Source: G963667075 sp963667075 | GTDB lineage: Bacteria > Pseudomonadota > Alphaproteobacteria > Micavibrionales > Micavibrionaceae | Assembly: GCA_963667075.1 (NCBI GenBank) | Contig: OY762938.1 | Span: 496,001-560,000 of the forward strand | DNA length: 64,000 nt | Direction: 5' to 3' | Part shown: positions 51,440 to 60,228 of the stretch, piece after piece | How the letters are laid out: each line of letters opens with the position of its first letter | How positions within the stretch are numbered: position 1 is the first letter of the stretch | The notes under the pieces: generated by a model | Told to the model about the DNA's origin: nothing | The model's input: the letters and a program-made list of their open reading frames with translations, nothing else | The model's database searches: none | Made by a program: the position numbers and the translations under genes

Positions 51440-51707
51440 TCAGACTTTAAAAGACAGTATTGAAACCCGGTTAAAAGCACAAATAGACATTATAGAACAA
51501 GCCCTGATCGACATAAATCATGGCGATGTCGGGGACTTGGAAGGACTTGATGACGAGGTAGAAAGCATTTGTGACGATATAAAAAAATTACCGCACGATA
51601 TTGCCCAATCCACAGAACCCCTCATGCTTGAGATGATCGGAAAGCTTGAAAAACTGGCCGTTGTTCTTCAGGAACATCAAGACGACCTCAAAGGAAGAAT
51701 GAGCTAA
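51432..51707 (+). CDS. small helical protein of the fliO-fliP operon
   Basis: A 91-residue acidic, all-helical protein (DSQTLKDSIETRLKAQIDIIE ... IGKLEKLAVVLQEHQDDLKG). The GTG start at 51432 has AAAGG about 8 bases upstream and overlaps the preceding gene by 8 bases, so translation is coupled. Size, acidity and position recall FlgN-type export chaperones or the FliT group, but there is no convincing motif match, so the role is open. Confidence 0.7.
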   Translation: MDSQTLKDSIETRLKAQIDIIEQALIDINHGDVGDLEGLDDEVESICDDIKKLPHDIAQSTEPLMLEMIGKLEKLAVVLQEHQDDLKGRMS

Positions 51708-51712
51708 AACAC

Positions 51713-51988
51713 ATGGCATGGACAGATCTCTTAAGATTTTTAGCCGCACTGCTTTTTGTTCTGTCCCTTATGGGGGGGCTGGCACTTGTGCTGAAAAAAA
51801 CGGGACTGGCCACGGGAGCTGTCTTAACATCAGGCAAGAAACGGCTTAAAATACTTGAAACACTGCCTTTGGATGCCAGACGAAAAATGGTTCTGGTGCA
51901 AAGAGATGATAAACAGCATCTCATCCTTTTAGGGCCAAACAGCGACTCTGTGATTGAAACAGGCATAAAGACCAATGATGAAGCATAA
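51713..51988 (+). CDS. fliO: FliO-like flagellar biosynthesis protein
   Basis: A 91-residue protein with one N-terminal membrane helix (about 8-27) and a small cytoplasmic domain with RLKILETLPLDARRKMVLVQRDDKQHLIL, the FliO signature in two parts (LPLDARRKMVLV; HLILLG). FliO helps assemble the FliP ring. It overlaps fliP by 14 bases. Confidence 0.88.
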   Translation: MAWTDLLRFLAALLFVLSLMGGLALVLKKTGLATGAVLTSGKKRLKILETLPLDARRKMVLVQRDDKQHLILLGPNSDSVIETGIKTNDEA

Positions 51989-52772
51989 AAAAATACTGTT
52001 TTATTTATCTCTTTTCCTGCCGCTGGCTTTTCTTGTCTCGATGCTAACGTGCCCGGCTTTTGCACAAGGGGTTACCATAGATCTGGGAACGAACAGTGGC
52101 GACGGTACCGTGACAGGACGTGTTGTACAGCTCGTAGCCCTTCTCACGGTTCTGTCTCTGGCCCCCTCTATTCTGATCATGATGACCTCTTTTACGCGGA
52201 TTGTCGTCGTCCTCTCCTTTTTAAGAACAGCCATTGGCATTCAGCAAACACCGCCCAACACGGTGATGATTTCACTGGCCCTGTTTCTGACCTTTTTTAT
52301 CATGACCCCCACACTGGAAGCCGCTTACCAACAGGGCATTGAGCCTCTGATCAATGAAGACATTGACGAAATGACAGCCTTTGAGCGCAGCACAGAACCG
52401 TTTAAAGCCTTCATGTTAAAACATGTCCGCGAAGATGACCTGCTGCTTTTTACAAAACTGAGCAACGCCGGCCCCTTTGAAGAACCTATGGCCGTGCCAC
52501 TGCAGGTACTGATCCCCTCTTTCATGATTTCAGAGCTGCGCCGTGCGTTTGAAATCGGCTTTATGCTCTTTTTGCCTTTCCTGATCATTGATATGGTCAC
52601 AGCCTCTATCCTCATGTCCATGGGGATGATGATGCTCCCGCCTGTTATGATCTCCCTGCCATTCAAGATCATTTTCTTTGTGCTGGTTGACGGGTGGTAT
52701 CTGATCTCCGGCTCTCTGATCCAGAGTTTTGACATCGTACCAGCAGGAAATCTGCCAGAAATACCGGGATAA
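51975..52772 (+). CDS. fliP: flagellar export protein FliP
   Basis: A 265-residue export-gate protein with a cleavable signal peptide (ending LTCPAFAQ). SLAPSILIMMTSFTRIVVVLSFLR (in part), the QTPPNTVMISLALFLTFF region and LLPPVMISLPFKIIFFVLVDGW near the C-terminus are canonical. It is the last gene of the plus block and converges on the PEP-CTERM gene nine bases on. Confidence 0.97.
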   Translation: MMKHKKILFYLSLFLPLAFLVSMLTCPAFAQGVTIDLGTNSGDGTVTGRVVQLVALLTVLSLAPSILIMMTSFTRIVVVLSFLRTAIGIQQTPPNTVMISLALFLTFFIMTPTLEAAYQQGIEPLINEDIDEMTAFERSTEPFKAFMLKHVREDDLLLFTKLSNAGPFEEPMAVPLQVLIPSFMISELRRAFEIGFMLFLPFLIIDMVTASILMSMGMMMLPPVMISLPFKIIFFVLVDGWYLISGSLIQSFDIVPAGNLPEIPG

Positions 52773-52781
52773 AACAATAAG

Positions 52782-53456
52782 TTACGCTTTTCTCCGACGC
52801 AACCGAACACCTGCAACACCAGCCATGCCAAAAGCAAACAAAGGCAAGGCCGCAGGTACGGGTACCGGGGACACTGGCGCAGGAGAAATTTCATATCCCA
52901 GTTCCATACGGGCATCTGGTCCGGCTATGTAAGTCTGTGTCAGTAATGTATTAAAAAAAACAACACCGGCTGAATTGTTTTTGATGATCGTCGTTGCCTT
53001 TGTCGGATCATTTGTTTCAAAAGAAGCACTAACAAAAACCAAAGCAGATGCTGAGCTATCGGTCATCACACTCGGTCTTGTCGTTGTACTGCGATTTTCC
53101 ATGTATCCCTGAAGATGATTACCCTCTTCATCAAAAAAATCATACGCCCCTCTGGCCAAAACGAGTTCACTTTTGGAATAAAAACCTGATGTATTATAGG
53201 AGAGCGTTATTGTTGCATTGGAGGGAATATACCCTGATGTACGAAGTTCTTTATTTCCGTTTCCAGCCAATATAGCTTCCGGTGATAAAACAAATGTCTC
53301 AGTCCCTGACAGACCATACGACACAGGGTGGCTTTCACTTGCCCCATAAAAATCAAAAAAGGCCTGCGTATCAAATTCAACCAGCCCAGCTTCTGCCGAA
53401 CGAGCAGATACCACAGACAACAAAGCCACAACAATAAATATTTTTTTGAAATTCAT
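52782..53456 (-). CDS. PEP-CTERM (VPLPA-type) sorting-domain protein
   Basis: A 224-residue secreted protein with a signal peptide (MNFKKIFIVVALLSVVSARSAEA). Its C-terminus reads PVPVPAALPLFAFGMAGVAG followed by VRLRRRKA, the exosortase-type tripartite signal (motif, helix, basic tail). The middle is strand-rich with no catalytic motif. Proteins of this kind are processed by exosortase and are often linked to exopolysaccharide. No exosortase gene is in the window. It lies between two flagellar blocks but is not flagellar by family. Confidence 0.85.
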   Translation of the reverse strand: MNFKKIFIVVALLSVVSARSAEAGLVEFDTQAFFDFYGASESHPVSYGLSGTETFVLSPEAILAGNGNKELRTSGYIPSNATITLSYNTSGFYSKSELVLARGAYDFFDEEGNHLQGYMENRSTTTRPSVMTDSSASALVFVSASFETNDPTKATTIIKNNSAGVVFFNTLLTQTYIAGPDARMELGYEISPAPVSPVPVPAALPLFAFGMAGVAGVRLRRRKA

Positions 53457-53548
53457 ACCGGATCCTTATGTCACAACAAGACACGTAAAGTTAACATATA
53501 TTGCGCTCAGGGGGAAGTTATATAAAATATATAGAAAAAATCCAGCGT

Positions 53549-56500
53549 TTATTTCTTATAATTATCCAAAAAATCTTTAAACATATCAACTTCGGATACA
53601 ATAGAAGCGATTGTTTCCCGGTCTGCCAGAACAATATTCTGACGCGGTCTTGTTACCATTTCGAACAATTCAGCCTTTGGTGTCTGTTTCATGATATCCA
53701 TATAACGTTCACGCAAATTCGACAATATATAACGGTTACCGGAAAGACTGAGTGCCACAGCCCAGTTTAGAATCATATCCGCCTGCTCGGGCTCTGGCGG
53801 ACGTGTAAGGGAGATATTCTCGATATCAACAAGTTCCTCTAACGCTTCCGCCGCATCCGTCCAGCGGCCTGCCTGCCATGCGATATCCGCACGCAAGCGC
53901 GTCGTTTTTTCATTTTGTGTCATCAGATTCAGAAGAGACAAAGCCTCTCTCGGACGTTTAAGCTGTGACAGGGCCCTGGCCTTTAGGAAATTATGCTCCG
54001 TTCTTTTCTCCTTCACATAGTCCTGCGCCTCAATATCGGGTAATCGCTTTTCTATTTTATTCAAGGTATTCAAAGCACTTTCCGGCCGCGCATCTATGAG
54101 CTGTATAGCCGTTAGCTTCAAGGCCGCTTCAATAGCTTCCCTGCCTTTTAACCTGTGATCAACAAGATGCTCCAGCAAATCAGAGGCCCGCTTGAAAAGA
54201 TCAACTTCCATAAGCCGCTCTGCCAACTTCCAGGTCAGTTTGTCGCCTTCTGCACCGGAAGGGGTCAGCTCAGAGAATTCTTCATATAACGTCACGGCTT
54301 CAATCGGGTTAATGTCTTTTGCTTTATCTCCTAAGAATAATGCCTGAAACGTGTTCGTCATAAGTTTGGTTACTTTTTTTCCAATCCGGCTATCGGGCAG
54401 TTGAGACGCGGCAGAGCGTAATATTGACAGTGCTTTCTCATAATTCTTTTTCTCAATATAGACCTGTCCCAACCGGTAATAAATTGTTGTTTCCAGTTCA
54501 TCTCCCCGCCACATATAGCGCAACCGTTCCATGCGGTCTATCGCCTGATCAATTGTAATATCCCCTTGAGCAAGCTCCATGGAGGTCAAAGCCAACCCGG
54601 CTTTAACACGATATAAATCATCCTTGCCATCTATCAGTTGTTTCCATTTTTCTTTAGCTTCTTTCTTTTTCTTCTTTTGTCGCAAAGCCTCCCCTGTCAG
54701 ATACACCCACGAGGCTCTGTAAGAATCACGAAGCAGATTCTGTCCTCTCATTGTTTCTAATAAATCATCTGCCGTGCTGACATCACCTTGACGCAGTGCT
54801 ATTTCAGCCAATACAAGAGACATAGGATAGCGCAATGATGGCGGATACTGCGCCAGAAACCCCAGCTCTTCAGGTAAGGTTTTTGCCGCCTGCTGCCAAT
54901 CTTCGACTCGCGCAAGCGCATAGGCCCGCCAGAACAATATCTCCGAATAATAATCAAGAGCCGGATCAGATAAATCCGGCCAGGCCAGATCCACTTTTTC
55001 TGCAATCGCATGAGCCGCCCCACGCATTGCCTTAAATTCGTGACCTTTTTCAATTTCGGGCATTTCAAGTGCTGCCAAAGCTAAAAGACCTGCGGCTTCA
55101 CTACCTCTGGCATTAGCCAAATTAAGCTTGGCCAGCGTCAAAATATCCTGCACACGGCCCGTTTTATCTTTGTCTGCCAAACCCGTCATTAAAATACGTT
55201 CATTCTCATACAGGGATTCCGATCCGCCAATAGCCCAGCGATCAAACTGAAAAATACGGTTAAAAACCTTTTTTTCCTTACCGTGTTTCTCTTTTCCTGC
55301 TTTTTTTTCGTTTTGCTCACCGCGCTGCACGGCATAGGCCTTCACATCTTTTTCCTCTGAAAATATAAGACCTGAAGGACGCGTTACAGTCACCTCTTTT
55401 GCCGAAACCGTTATATCCAGATCATCCACTTTTGGGCGCAAAGCCATACCAATGGCCACATCAGGCACATCAAAATCAACAAAAGAAAGATTGGAATCCA
55501 TATACTGATCGGACCTGTCCATTGTCACGACCTTAATAAGGTCGCCTATGACAGGATCCTTCAGGTCCAGCACACGTCTTGCATTCGAAAAAGACCAGGA
55601 TAATTCCGTATCTTCGTGAGGCGTTTCCTCAACAACTCTTTGCGGAACAGAGGGCGCACGCTCCCTCTTATAAGGCGTTAAAATCACGCGCCAGAGCAAG
55701 CCACCGCCTTCCCCATAAACATGAAGATTGCTATCAGGCAGGGCCATTTTAAACGCCGTCCCTTCAAGGAGATCAATTTTTTCAAACGCACCAAACTCTT
55801 TGTATTGCGGGCCACTGATCTGCGGCGGAATGTTATAATCTTCCTGATCAATAACGATATAGAGAGAATCGTATCGTTTAAACACCGCCAGCCCAATGCC
55901 CTGCGTTGCCGTAATACTGATCATATGAGGATGGAAACGGGACTCTATCTTTTCTTCCGTGTCCTTTTCTTTTGCCGCCTCTGTCACAGTCTCCGTCCCA
56001 TGCGCTTTGGCGTGGTCCTCTTTTGTATCGACAACCTTTATGTGATCAGCCTCTCCTTCCAGCGGGGCAGCATGCTCAGTTTTTTTCTCTTCTTTCTTAG
56101 GATTCTCTTTCAGCTTTGGTTGTTTTGGCTTTTCTGCAGCTTCGACAGATGGCTTTGATGCAGCCCCATCTGGATAATACACATCTACGACAACTTTATT
56201 ACCCGCTTTAAAATGTCTTGTTTTGCTGCCTGCCGCCACGTAGATAGAAACTGATACGGGAGATGAAGATACAACCTCAACTCTTTGAACTGATTTAAGT
56301 TCTTTGTTTCTTATTTGAGCTTCAACCTTACTGAAATCAATGACTCCCTCCTTCGAAAAAGTCATACCCAACGTCCCTTCCGCTTCTTTTTCAAAGGTAT
56401 AGGTCACAGAAGAAGGCCAATCAAAAACGAGTCTTTCATAGGCCTTATGAATACCACTTCGGACAGCAACATGTGGCACCTGCGCCGCCGCAAAAGAAGG

Positions 56501-56605
56501 CACAGAAAGCACAATAAGGAACAGGAAAAAAAAGACTCTTCGCATACCTAGAACACTGCCACAGGATAACGAAAAGAACAAGAAGCGCGGCGCGTTACTC
56601 CCCAT
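53549..56605 (-). CDS. large TPR-repeat secreted protein of the motor operon
   Basis: A 1018-residue protein. AAGGAGG lies six bases before the ATG at 56605, so this start is preferred although the signal helix (RRVFFFLFLIVLSVPSFAAAQ) begins only at residue 22. An AMIN-like segment follows (about 45-145, RLVFDWPSSVTYTF), then a charged Lys/Glu-rich linker (about 150-220), a second AMIN-like segment (about 225-310), and about 500 residues of TPR-like helical pairs (for example GQVYIEKKNYEKALSILRSA). It starts 11 bases after motB. It probably acts in the periplasm, perhaps on motor or cell-wall assembly; inference only. Confidence 0.8.
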   Translation of the reverse strand: MGSNAPRFLFFSLSCGSVLGMRRVFFFLFLIVLSVPSFAAAQVPHVAVRSGIHKAYERLVFDWPSSVTYTFEKEAEGTLGMTFSKEGVIDFSKVEAQIRNKELKSVQRVEVVSSSPVSVSIYVAAGSKTRHFKAGNKVVVDVYYPDGAASKPSVEAAEKPKQPKLKENPKKEEKKTEHAAPLEGEADHIKVVDTKEDHAKAHGTETVTEAAKEKDTEEKIESRFHPHMISITATQGIGLAVFKRYDSLYIVIDQEDYNIPPQISGPQYKEFGAFEKIDLLEGTAFKMALPDSNLHVYGEGGGLLWRVILTPYKRERAPSVPQRVVEETPHEDTELSWSFSNARRVLDLKDPVIGDLIKVVTMDRSDQYMDSNLSFVDFDVPDVAIGMALRPKVDDLDITVSAKEVTVTRPSGLIFSEEKDVKAYAVQRGEQNEKKAGKEKHGKEKKVFNRIFQFDRWAIGGSESLYENERILMTGLADKDKTGRVQDILTLAKLNLANARGSEAAGLLALAALEMPEIEKGHEFKAMRGAAHAIAEKVDLAWPDLSDPALDYYSEILFWRAYALARVEDWQQAAKTLPEELGFLAQYPPSLRYPMSLVLAEIALRQGDVSTADDLLETMRGQNLLRDSYRASWVYLTGEALRQKKKKKEAKEKWKQLIDGKDDLYRVKAGLALTSMELAQGDITIDQAIDRMERLRYMWRGDELETTIYYRLGQVYIEKKNYEKALSILRSAASQLPDSRIGKKVTKLMTNTFQALFLGDKAKDINPIEAVTLYEEFSELTPSGAEGDKLTWKLAERLMEVDLFKRASDLLEHLVDHRLKGREAIEAALKLTAIQLIDARPESALNTLNKIEKRLPDIEAQDYVKEKRTEHNFLKARALSQLKRPREALSLLNLMTQNEKTTRLRADIAWQAGRWTDAAEALEELVDIENISLTRPPEPEQADMILNWAVALSLSGNRYILSNLRERYMDIMKQTPKAELFEMVTRPRQNIVLADRETIASIVSEVDMFKDFLDNYKK

Positions 56606-56616
56606 CCAATGCCTCC

Positions 56617-57441
56617 TTAAAAACCAAACGTACTTTTCTTTCCATCATCTTTCATCAAAACGATGTCCACCCGCCTTGCTATCCCCCATTTTTCCTCCTC
56701 GGATAAATTCTCTGGTAAGTCGCGATAACGCCCACTCGAAAGTCCCCTGACTGTGACAGGCTCACCATAACCAAGATTTTGCAGCACACCGGCAACCACA
56801 AATGCACGGGACAATGATAATTCCCAGTTTGAAGAAAAAGACGCATTTTCAGACACAGGACGCGGATCTGTATGCCCTATTATCTCAGTTCTGTTCTTGA
56901 TACGTGACAAAATACCAGCGAGTGAAAACAACGCATCACTTCCTTTTTCAGAAAGCTCCGTTTTTCCAGCCTCAAAGAGCAACTCATCCGGCAACGAAAT
57001 TACAAGCGATTTAGGATTCGATGTCAATGTAATGGCCGTGAGCCGTTCGTCTTTTTCAACAAGACGCTCAATCAACAGCTTTAGGTAACTAAGATCCAGT
57101 GCCTGATCAAAATGAATTCTTGCGACATTCATCGCATCATACGCACCATGAAAGCCTTCGGCACCCTGAAATTTGTTAAATTGGGACTGCAGGGTTTTAC
57201 TGATACTTTCCCATCCTTCCTTTTCCGGCTCTGACATGGAAAAAAGAAGAACAAAAAAGGTCAGCATCAAAGCCATAATATCTGTAAAAGAAATCAGCCA
57301 TACTTTGGACGATGGCGGAGGATCAACAGAAAAAGAGCGTCGCGCACGCCCCTCATAGTCATCAAAACCGCTGGCCGCGGAAATAATTTCTCCATCCGGC
57401 CCCTCTTGTACCAGATAGGCGTCTCCGCTCTCCTCACTCAT
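56617..57441 (-). CDS. motB: flagellar motor protein MotB (OmpA domain)
   Basis: A 274-residue stator subunit. One membrane helix (about 48-68) contains Asp54 in ISFTDIMALMLTFFVLL, equivalent to the proton-binding Asp32 of E. coli MotB. The C-terminal OmpA-like peptidoglycan-binding domain (about 160-265) includes IIGHTDPRPVS and NWELSLSRAFVVAGVL. It starts within the stop of the preceding MotB-like stub (4-base overlap). MotA is not in this operon. Confidence 0.9.
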   Translation of the reverse strand: MSEESGDAYLVQEGPDGEIISAASGFDDYEGRARRSFSVDPPPSSKVWLISFTDIMALMLTFFVLLFSMSEPEKEGWESISKTLQSQFNKFQGAEGFHGAYDAMNVARIHFDQALDLSYLKLLIERLVEKDERLTAITLTSNPKSLVISLPDELLFEAGKTELSEKGSDALFSLAGILSRIKNRTEIIGHTDPRPVSENASFSSNWELSLSRAFVVAGVLQNLGYGEPVTVRGLSSGRYRDLPENLSEEEKWGIARRVDIVLMKDDGKKSTFGF

Positions 57442-58196
57442 GGTCCTGTCTCCTGGCTGATGGCAGGTATCGTGGCCTCCAACGGATTTTCTTTTGGTTG
57501 CACAGGATCCAGACGTTCATAGGGACGGAAAAGGATATGTATCATACCTTGCTCCCCCGTACTCAGGCCAATGCTCATAAGATGTTCCGGCACGCCTTCT
57601 CTTTGCAGCGTTTGAGCAACCTGTCCAATACGATTCACGTCTGTTTGCAGACCTTGCGGATTTGTATTTTTTTCAACAGAAGGATTTTGTTCAATTTCCA
57701 AAAGCATATCCATTTGATAAACGTGCCCTTCTTCCTCTGTTTTCAAGACAGCCACCAACATTGGCAAAAAAAGATTTTCTTCCGAGATTTCCTGTGGACC
57801 GGCAGCCGACATATCTGAGGCCTTGATTTCCAAGGCTTGCGTTAAAAAACGATCAAAAGGCAAACGAGCGGTCATTGTACCGTCTTTTTCGTTTTTCTCA
57901 TAGGAAGCCCCTGGAATTTGCGCCTTAAACAGCGCCTCTATCCTATCAATAGAATTCCCTTCTCCGCCGCCCTGATCAGGATCCTGTATTATACTGGGCG
58001 CATCCCCCTCTGCTTGAACAACCGACGTAAACGTACTCTCCAGAGAGGCCATCACTGGTTCAACTTTATCAGCATCAAATGTAGAAAAAGCACTCAGAAC
58101 AATAAAAAAGGCCAAAAGCATAACAAAAAGGGAAAGATTTAATAACTGCCCTACCCCTTCACAAGACTCCGGCTCACTTATTTTCTTTGCTCTCAT
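57438..58196 (-). CDS. MotB-like protein lacking the channel Asp and OmpA domain
   Basis: A 252-residue protein. The N-terminal membrane helix QLLNLSLFVMLLAFFIVLSAF (about 18-38) with following STFDADKVEPVMASLESTF resembles the MotB helix and plug, but the proton-binding Asp is replaced (Asn20/Leu21 align with it). The C-terminal part (about 80-230) has a strand-helix pattern similar to MotB periplasmic domains (IEALFKAQIPGASYEK, VNRIGQVAQTLQREGVPEHL) yet no OmpA peptidoglycan motif. It may have arisen by duplication of motB and may form a mixed stator or a scaffold. It overlaps motB by four bases. Confidence 0.72.
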   Translation of the reverse strand: MRAKKISEPESCEGVGQLLNLSLFVMLLAFFIVLSAFSTFDADKVEPVMASLESTFTSVVQAEGDAPSIIQDPDQGGGEGNSIDRIEALFKAQIPGASYEKNEKDGTMTARLPFDRFLTQALEIKASDMSAAGPQEISEENLFLPMLVAVLKTEEEGHVYQMDMLLEIEQNPSVEKNTNPQGLQTDVNRIGQVAQTLQREGVPEHLMSIGLSTGEQGMIHILFRPYERLDPVQPKENPLEATIPAISQETGP

Positions 58197-58226
58197 ACCC
58201 CATACCTGTGTACCTATGGCCGTTTA

Positions 58227-58862
58227 TCAGTCAAATTCAGCCAAAAGCCTGTCAATTTCATCCTGAGAAATACTCTTATCGGGCATTTGAGGACCATTCA
58301 TCAGATCAGCATCGGTCAGTTCCTTTGGCCCTTTTTCTTCTTCTTCTGGCAGATGGACCTGCCCTTTTTCTGAAACGACATGGAGGATCTTCTCTACCTT
58401 GCTCTCGACCACTTTCAAACTGTTGACCACCTTTGAAATGCGCTGACCTGTGATATCCTGAAAAGAGCACGCTTCGTATATTCCGGTCACATGATTTGTA
58501 ATAGCATCAGAGACATCACCACCTACTTTCGCGGCAATGTCTTCCAATCCCTCACACGCATCCATAATAGTGGATGTTGCTTCTTCAGTTGCTGCCACAA
58601 TAGCATCAAGTTCGTCTGTCGCACTGGGCAGATGTTTGTCATTGATATCAAGCGGCTGTATATTTGCGATCTCTGTCCTGGCTTCATCAATAACCGCTTT
58701 GAGTTCGTGCAGCTCTCTAAAAAGAGATTCCTTGGAAAAATCGCCTGCTTCTCCGACTTTTTCGATGACAGAGTTGATAATCCTTACAACCTTATCCCGT
58801 CCATAAACGCTTTCAGTTTTCTTATCAGCAAAAGACTCTTCCGACATAGTGCTCTTCTCCAT
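58227..58862 (-). CDS. cheZ: chemotaxis phosphatase CheZ
   Basis: A 211-residue CheY-P phosphatase of helical-bundle type. The catalytic motif EACSFQDITGQRISKVV (about 132-148) carries the Asp and Gln needed for dephosphorylation. The C-terminal peptide ISQDEIDRLLAEFD resembles the CheY-binding tail of E. coli CheZ and also the EIDSLL segment of FliM. It lies 42 bases after cheY in the same transcript. Confidence 0.92.
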   Translation of the reverse strand: MEKSTMSEESFADKKTESVYGRDKVVRIINSVIEKVGEAGDFSKESLFRELHELKAVIDEARTEIANIQPLDINDKHLPSATDELDAIVAATEEATSTIMDACEGLEDIAAKVGGDVSDAITNHVTGIYEACSFQDITGQRISKVVNSLKVVESKVEKILHVVSEKGQVHLPEEEEKGPKELTDADLMNGPQMPDKSISQDEIDRLLAEFD

Positions 58863-58904
58863 AACAATAAATCTGTTTTTTAATTCAGTAACTGGAAGGA
58901 TCTC

Positions 58905-59291
58905 TTAAAATGATCCAAGAACGGCTTCCATTTTCGCTTTCAGTGTTTCCGCATTAAAGGGCTTAACGATGTAGTTACTAACCCCTGCTTTTTTCGCAAC
59001 AATAACGTTTTCAGTCTTGCTTTCAGCCGTCACCATAATAAACGGACACGTCGCATTGACAGGAGATTTCCTTACAAGACGCAAAAAATCGAGACCAGAC
59101 ATAGGCTCCATATTCCAGTCCGAAATAACCAGACCGTAATCCTTGGTGCTAAACATATCTATGGCCATACTGCCATCCGTTGCTTCCTCAACATTATTGA
59201 AGCCCAACTGTTTAAGAAGATTTTTTACGATTCTTAACATTGTCTTGTAGTCATCAACTATCAAAACATTCATATTTTTATCAACAGCCAT
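58905..59291 (-). CDS. cheY: chemotaxis response regulator CheY
   Basis: A 128-residue single receiver domain. Acid pocket Asp13/Asp14 (LIVDDYKTM), phospho-acceptor Asp58 (LVISDWNMEP), switch Thr in IMVTAES and Lys in YIVKPF. It is paired with cheZ. CheA, CheW, CheB and CheR are not in the window. Confidence 0.96.
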   Translation of the reverse strand: MAVDKNMNVLIVDDYKTMLRIVKNLLKQLGFNNVEEATDGSMAIDMFSTKDYGLVISDWNMEPMSGLDFLRLVRKSPVNATCPFIMVTAESKTENVIVAKKAGVSNYIVKPFNAETLKAKMEAVLGSF

Positions 59292-59494
59292 AAAAGTACT
59301 TCCTCTTAATCTTTTTATTTATTAACGGACGTTTCAGGAAAATATCAGAAAAAACAAAACAAAAACCAGCTACACGAACACGTAGGATAATGCCATTTGT
59401 CTTACAAAACAATTAAAAACAAGCGGTCTTTACGTTGGCGACAGCCTCTTGCACGAAAAATGTTTATATTTCCCGGCCAAAATGTTCAAAAGCT

Positions 59495-60226
59495 CTAACG
59501 ACCGGATAAAGACGGGAGTTTTTTCTGTTCGGATAAAAGGATTGTGATCGTTCTTGCCCTGTCAGGATTCATAGCAGCAATAACCGGAGAAGATTTACGT
59601 TCTGACATTCTTGACATGACCTCTATCAATACATCCATATCCAGTGTGTTAAAAATGCGTGCTGCATCCTTAGGCTTCATCCCCTCATATATTTTAACAA
59701 GGCTGACTATTCTGGCTTCTTCTTCTTCGGATTGTTTTTTCAGCAAATTCTGAATTTCAGCACGAATACTGGACAATTCATCAAACTTACGCTCAAACTC
59801 CTGTTGCGCTGCTTTTAGGAGAGCTTCCCTGTGTGCCAGCTCTTTTTCTCTTTGCTCCAGTTTTTTACGGCGTTCGGTCAGCGCCTTGAATAACTCCATC
59901 TTCACTTCGGAATACTCGAAATCAGTTTCATCCGCATCCGCCCACTCAACCGGCGTTCCTTCAAACTTTTTATCAGGCGTGTCATCATGCGTTGTATCTT
60001 CATGAGAAGCCGCTTGGGTATTTTCTTCATGGCCAGAAAACGTATCATCGGACATGTCTTTCGCATGTTCATCGTGATCCGTTACCGATTCCGCAGCCTG
60101 CTCTGCATAGGCAGCCCCGGACAATGCCGAAAAGCCGGTAAGCACATCGCCAACCCGGACGACAAATGACATAGAGGCCACAATAACCAAAAGAGGCAAG
60201 AGGCGAATGCGGTTAAATATCGTCAT
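59495..60226 (-). CDS. MotE-like protein (MgtE N-terminal domain)
   Basis: A 243-residue protein. A signal or anchor helix (about 9-26), an acidic His/Asp-rich linker (about 45-100), a coiled coil (about 115-165, ERRKKLEQREKELAHREALL in part) and a C-terminal MgtE_N-like domain (about 175-235): YEGMKPKDAARIFNTLDMD and MNPDRARTITILLSE. This is the layout of MotE of Sinorhizobium, which assists periplasmic motor protein folding. Located between DUF6468 and cheY. Confidence 0.85.
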   Translation of the reverse strand: MTIFNRIRLLPLLVIVASMSFVVRVGDVLTGFSALSGAAYAEQAAESVTDHDEHAKDMSDDTFSGHEENTQAASHEDTTHDDTPDKKFEGTPVEWADADETDFEYSEVKMELFKALTERRKKLEQREKELAHREALLKAAQQEFERKFDELSSIRAEIQNLLKKQSEEEEARIVSLVKIYEGMKPKDAARIFNTLDMDVLIEVMSRMSERKSSPVIAAMNPDRARTITILLSEQKKLPSLSGR

Positions 60227-60228
60227 AA

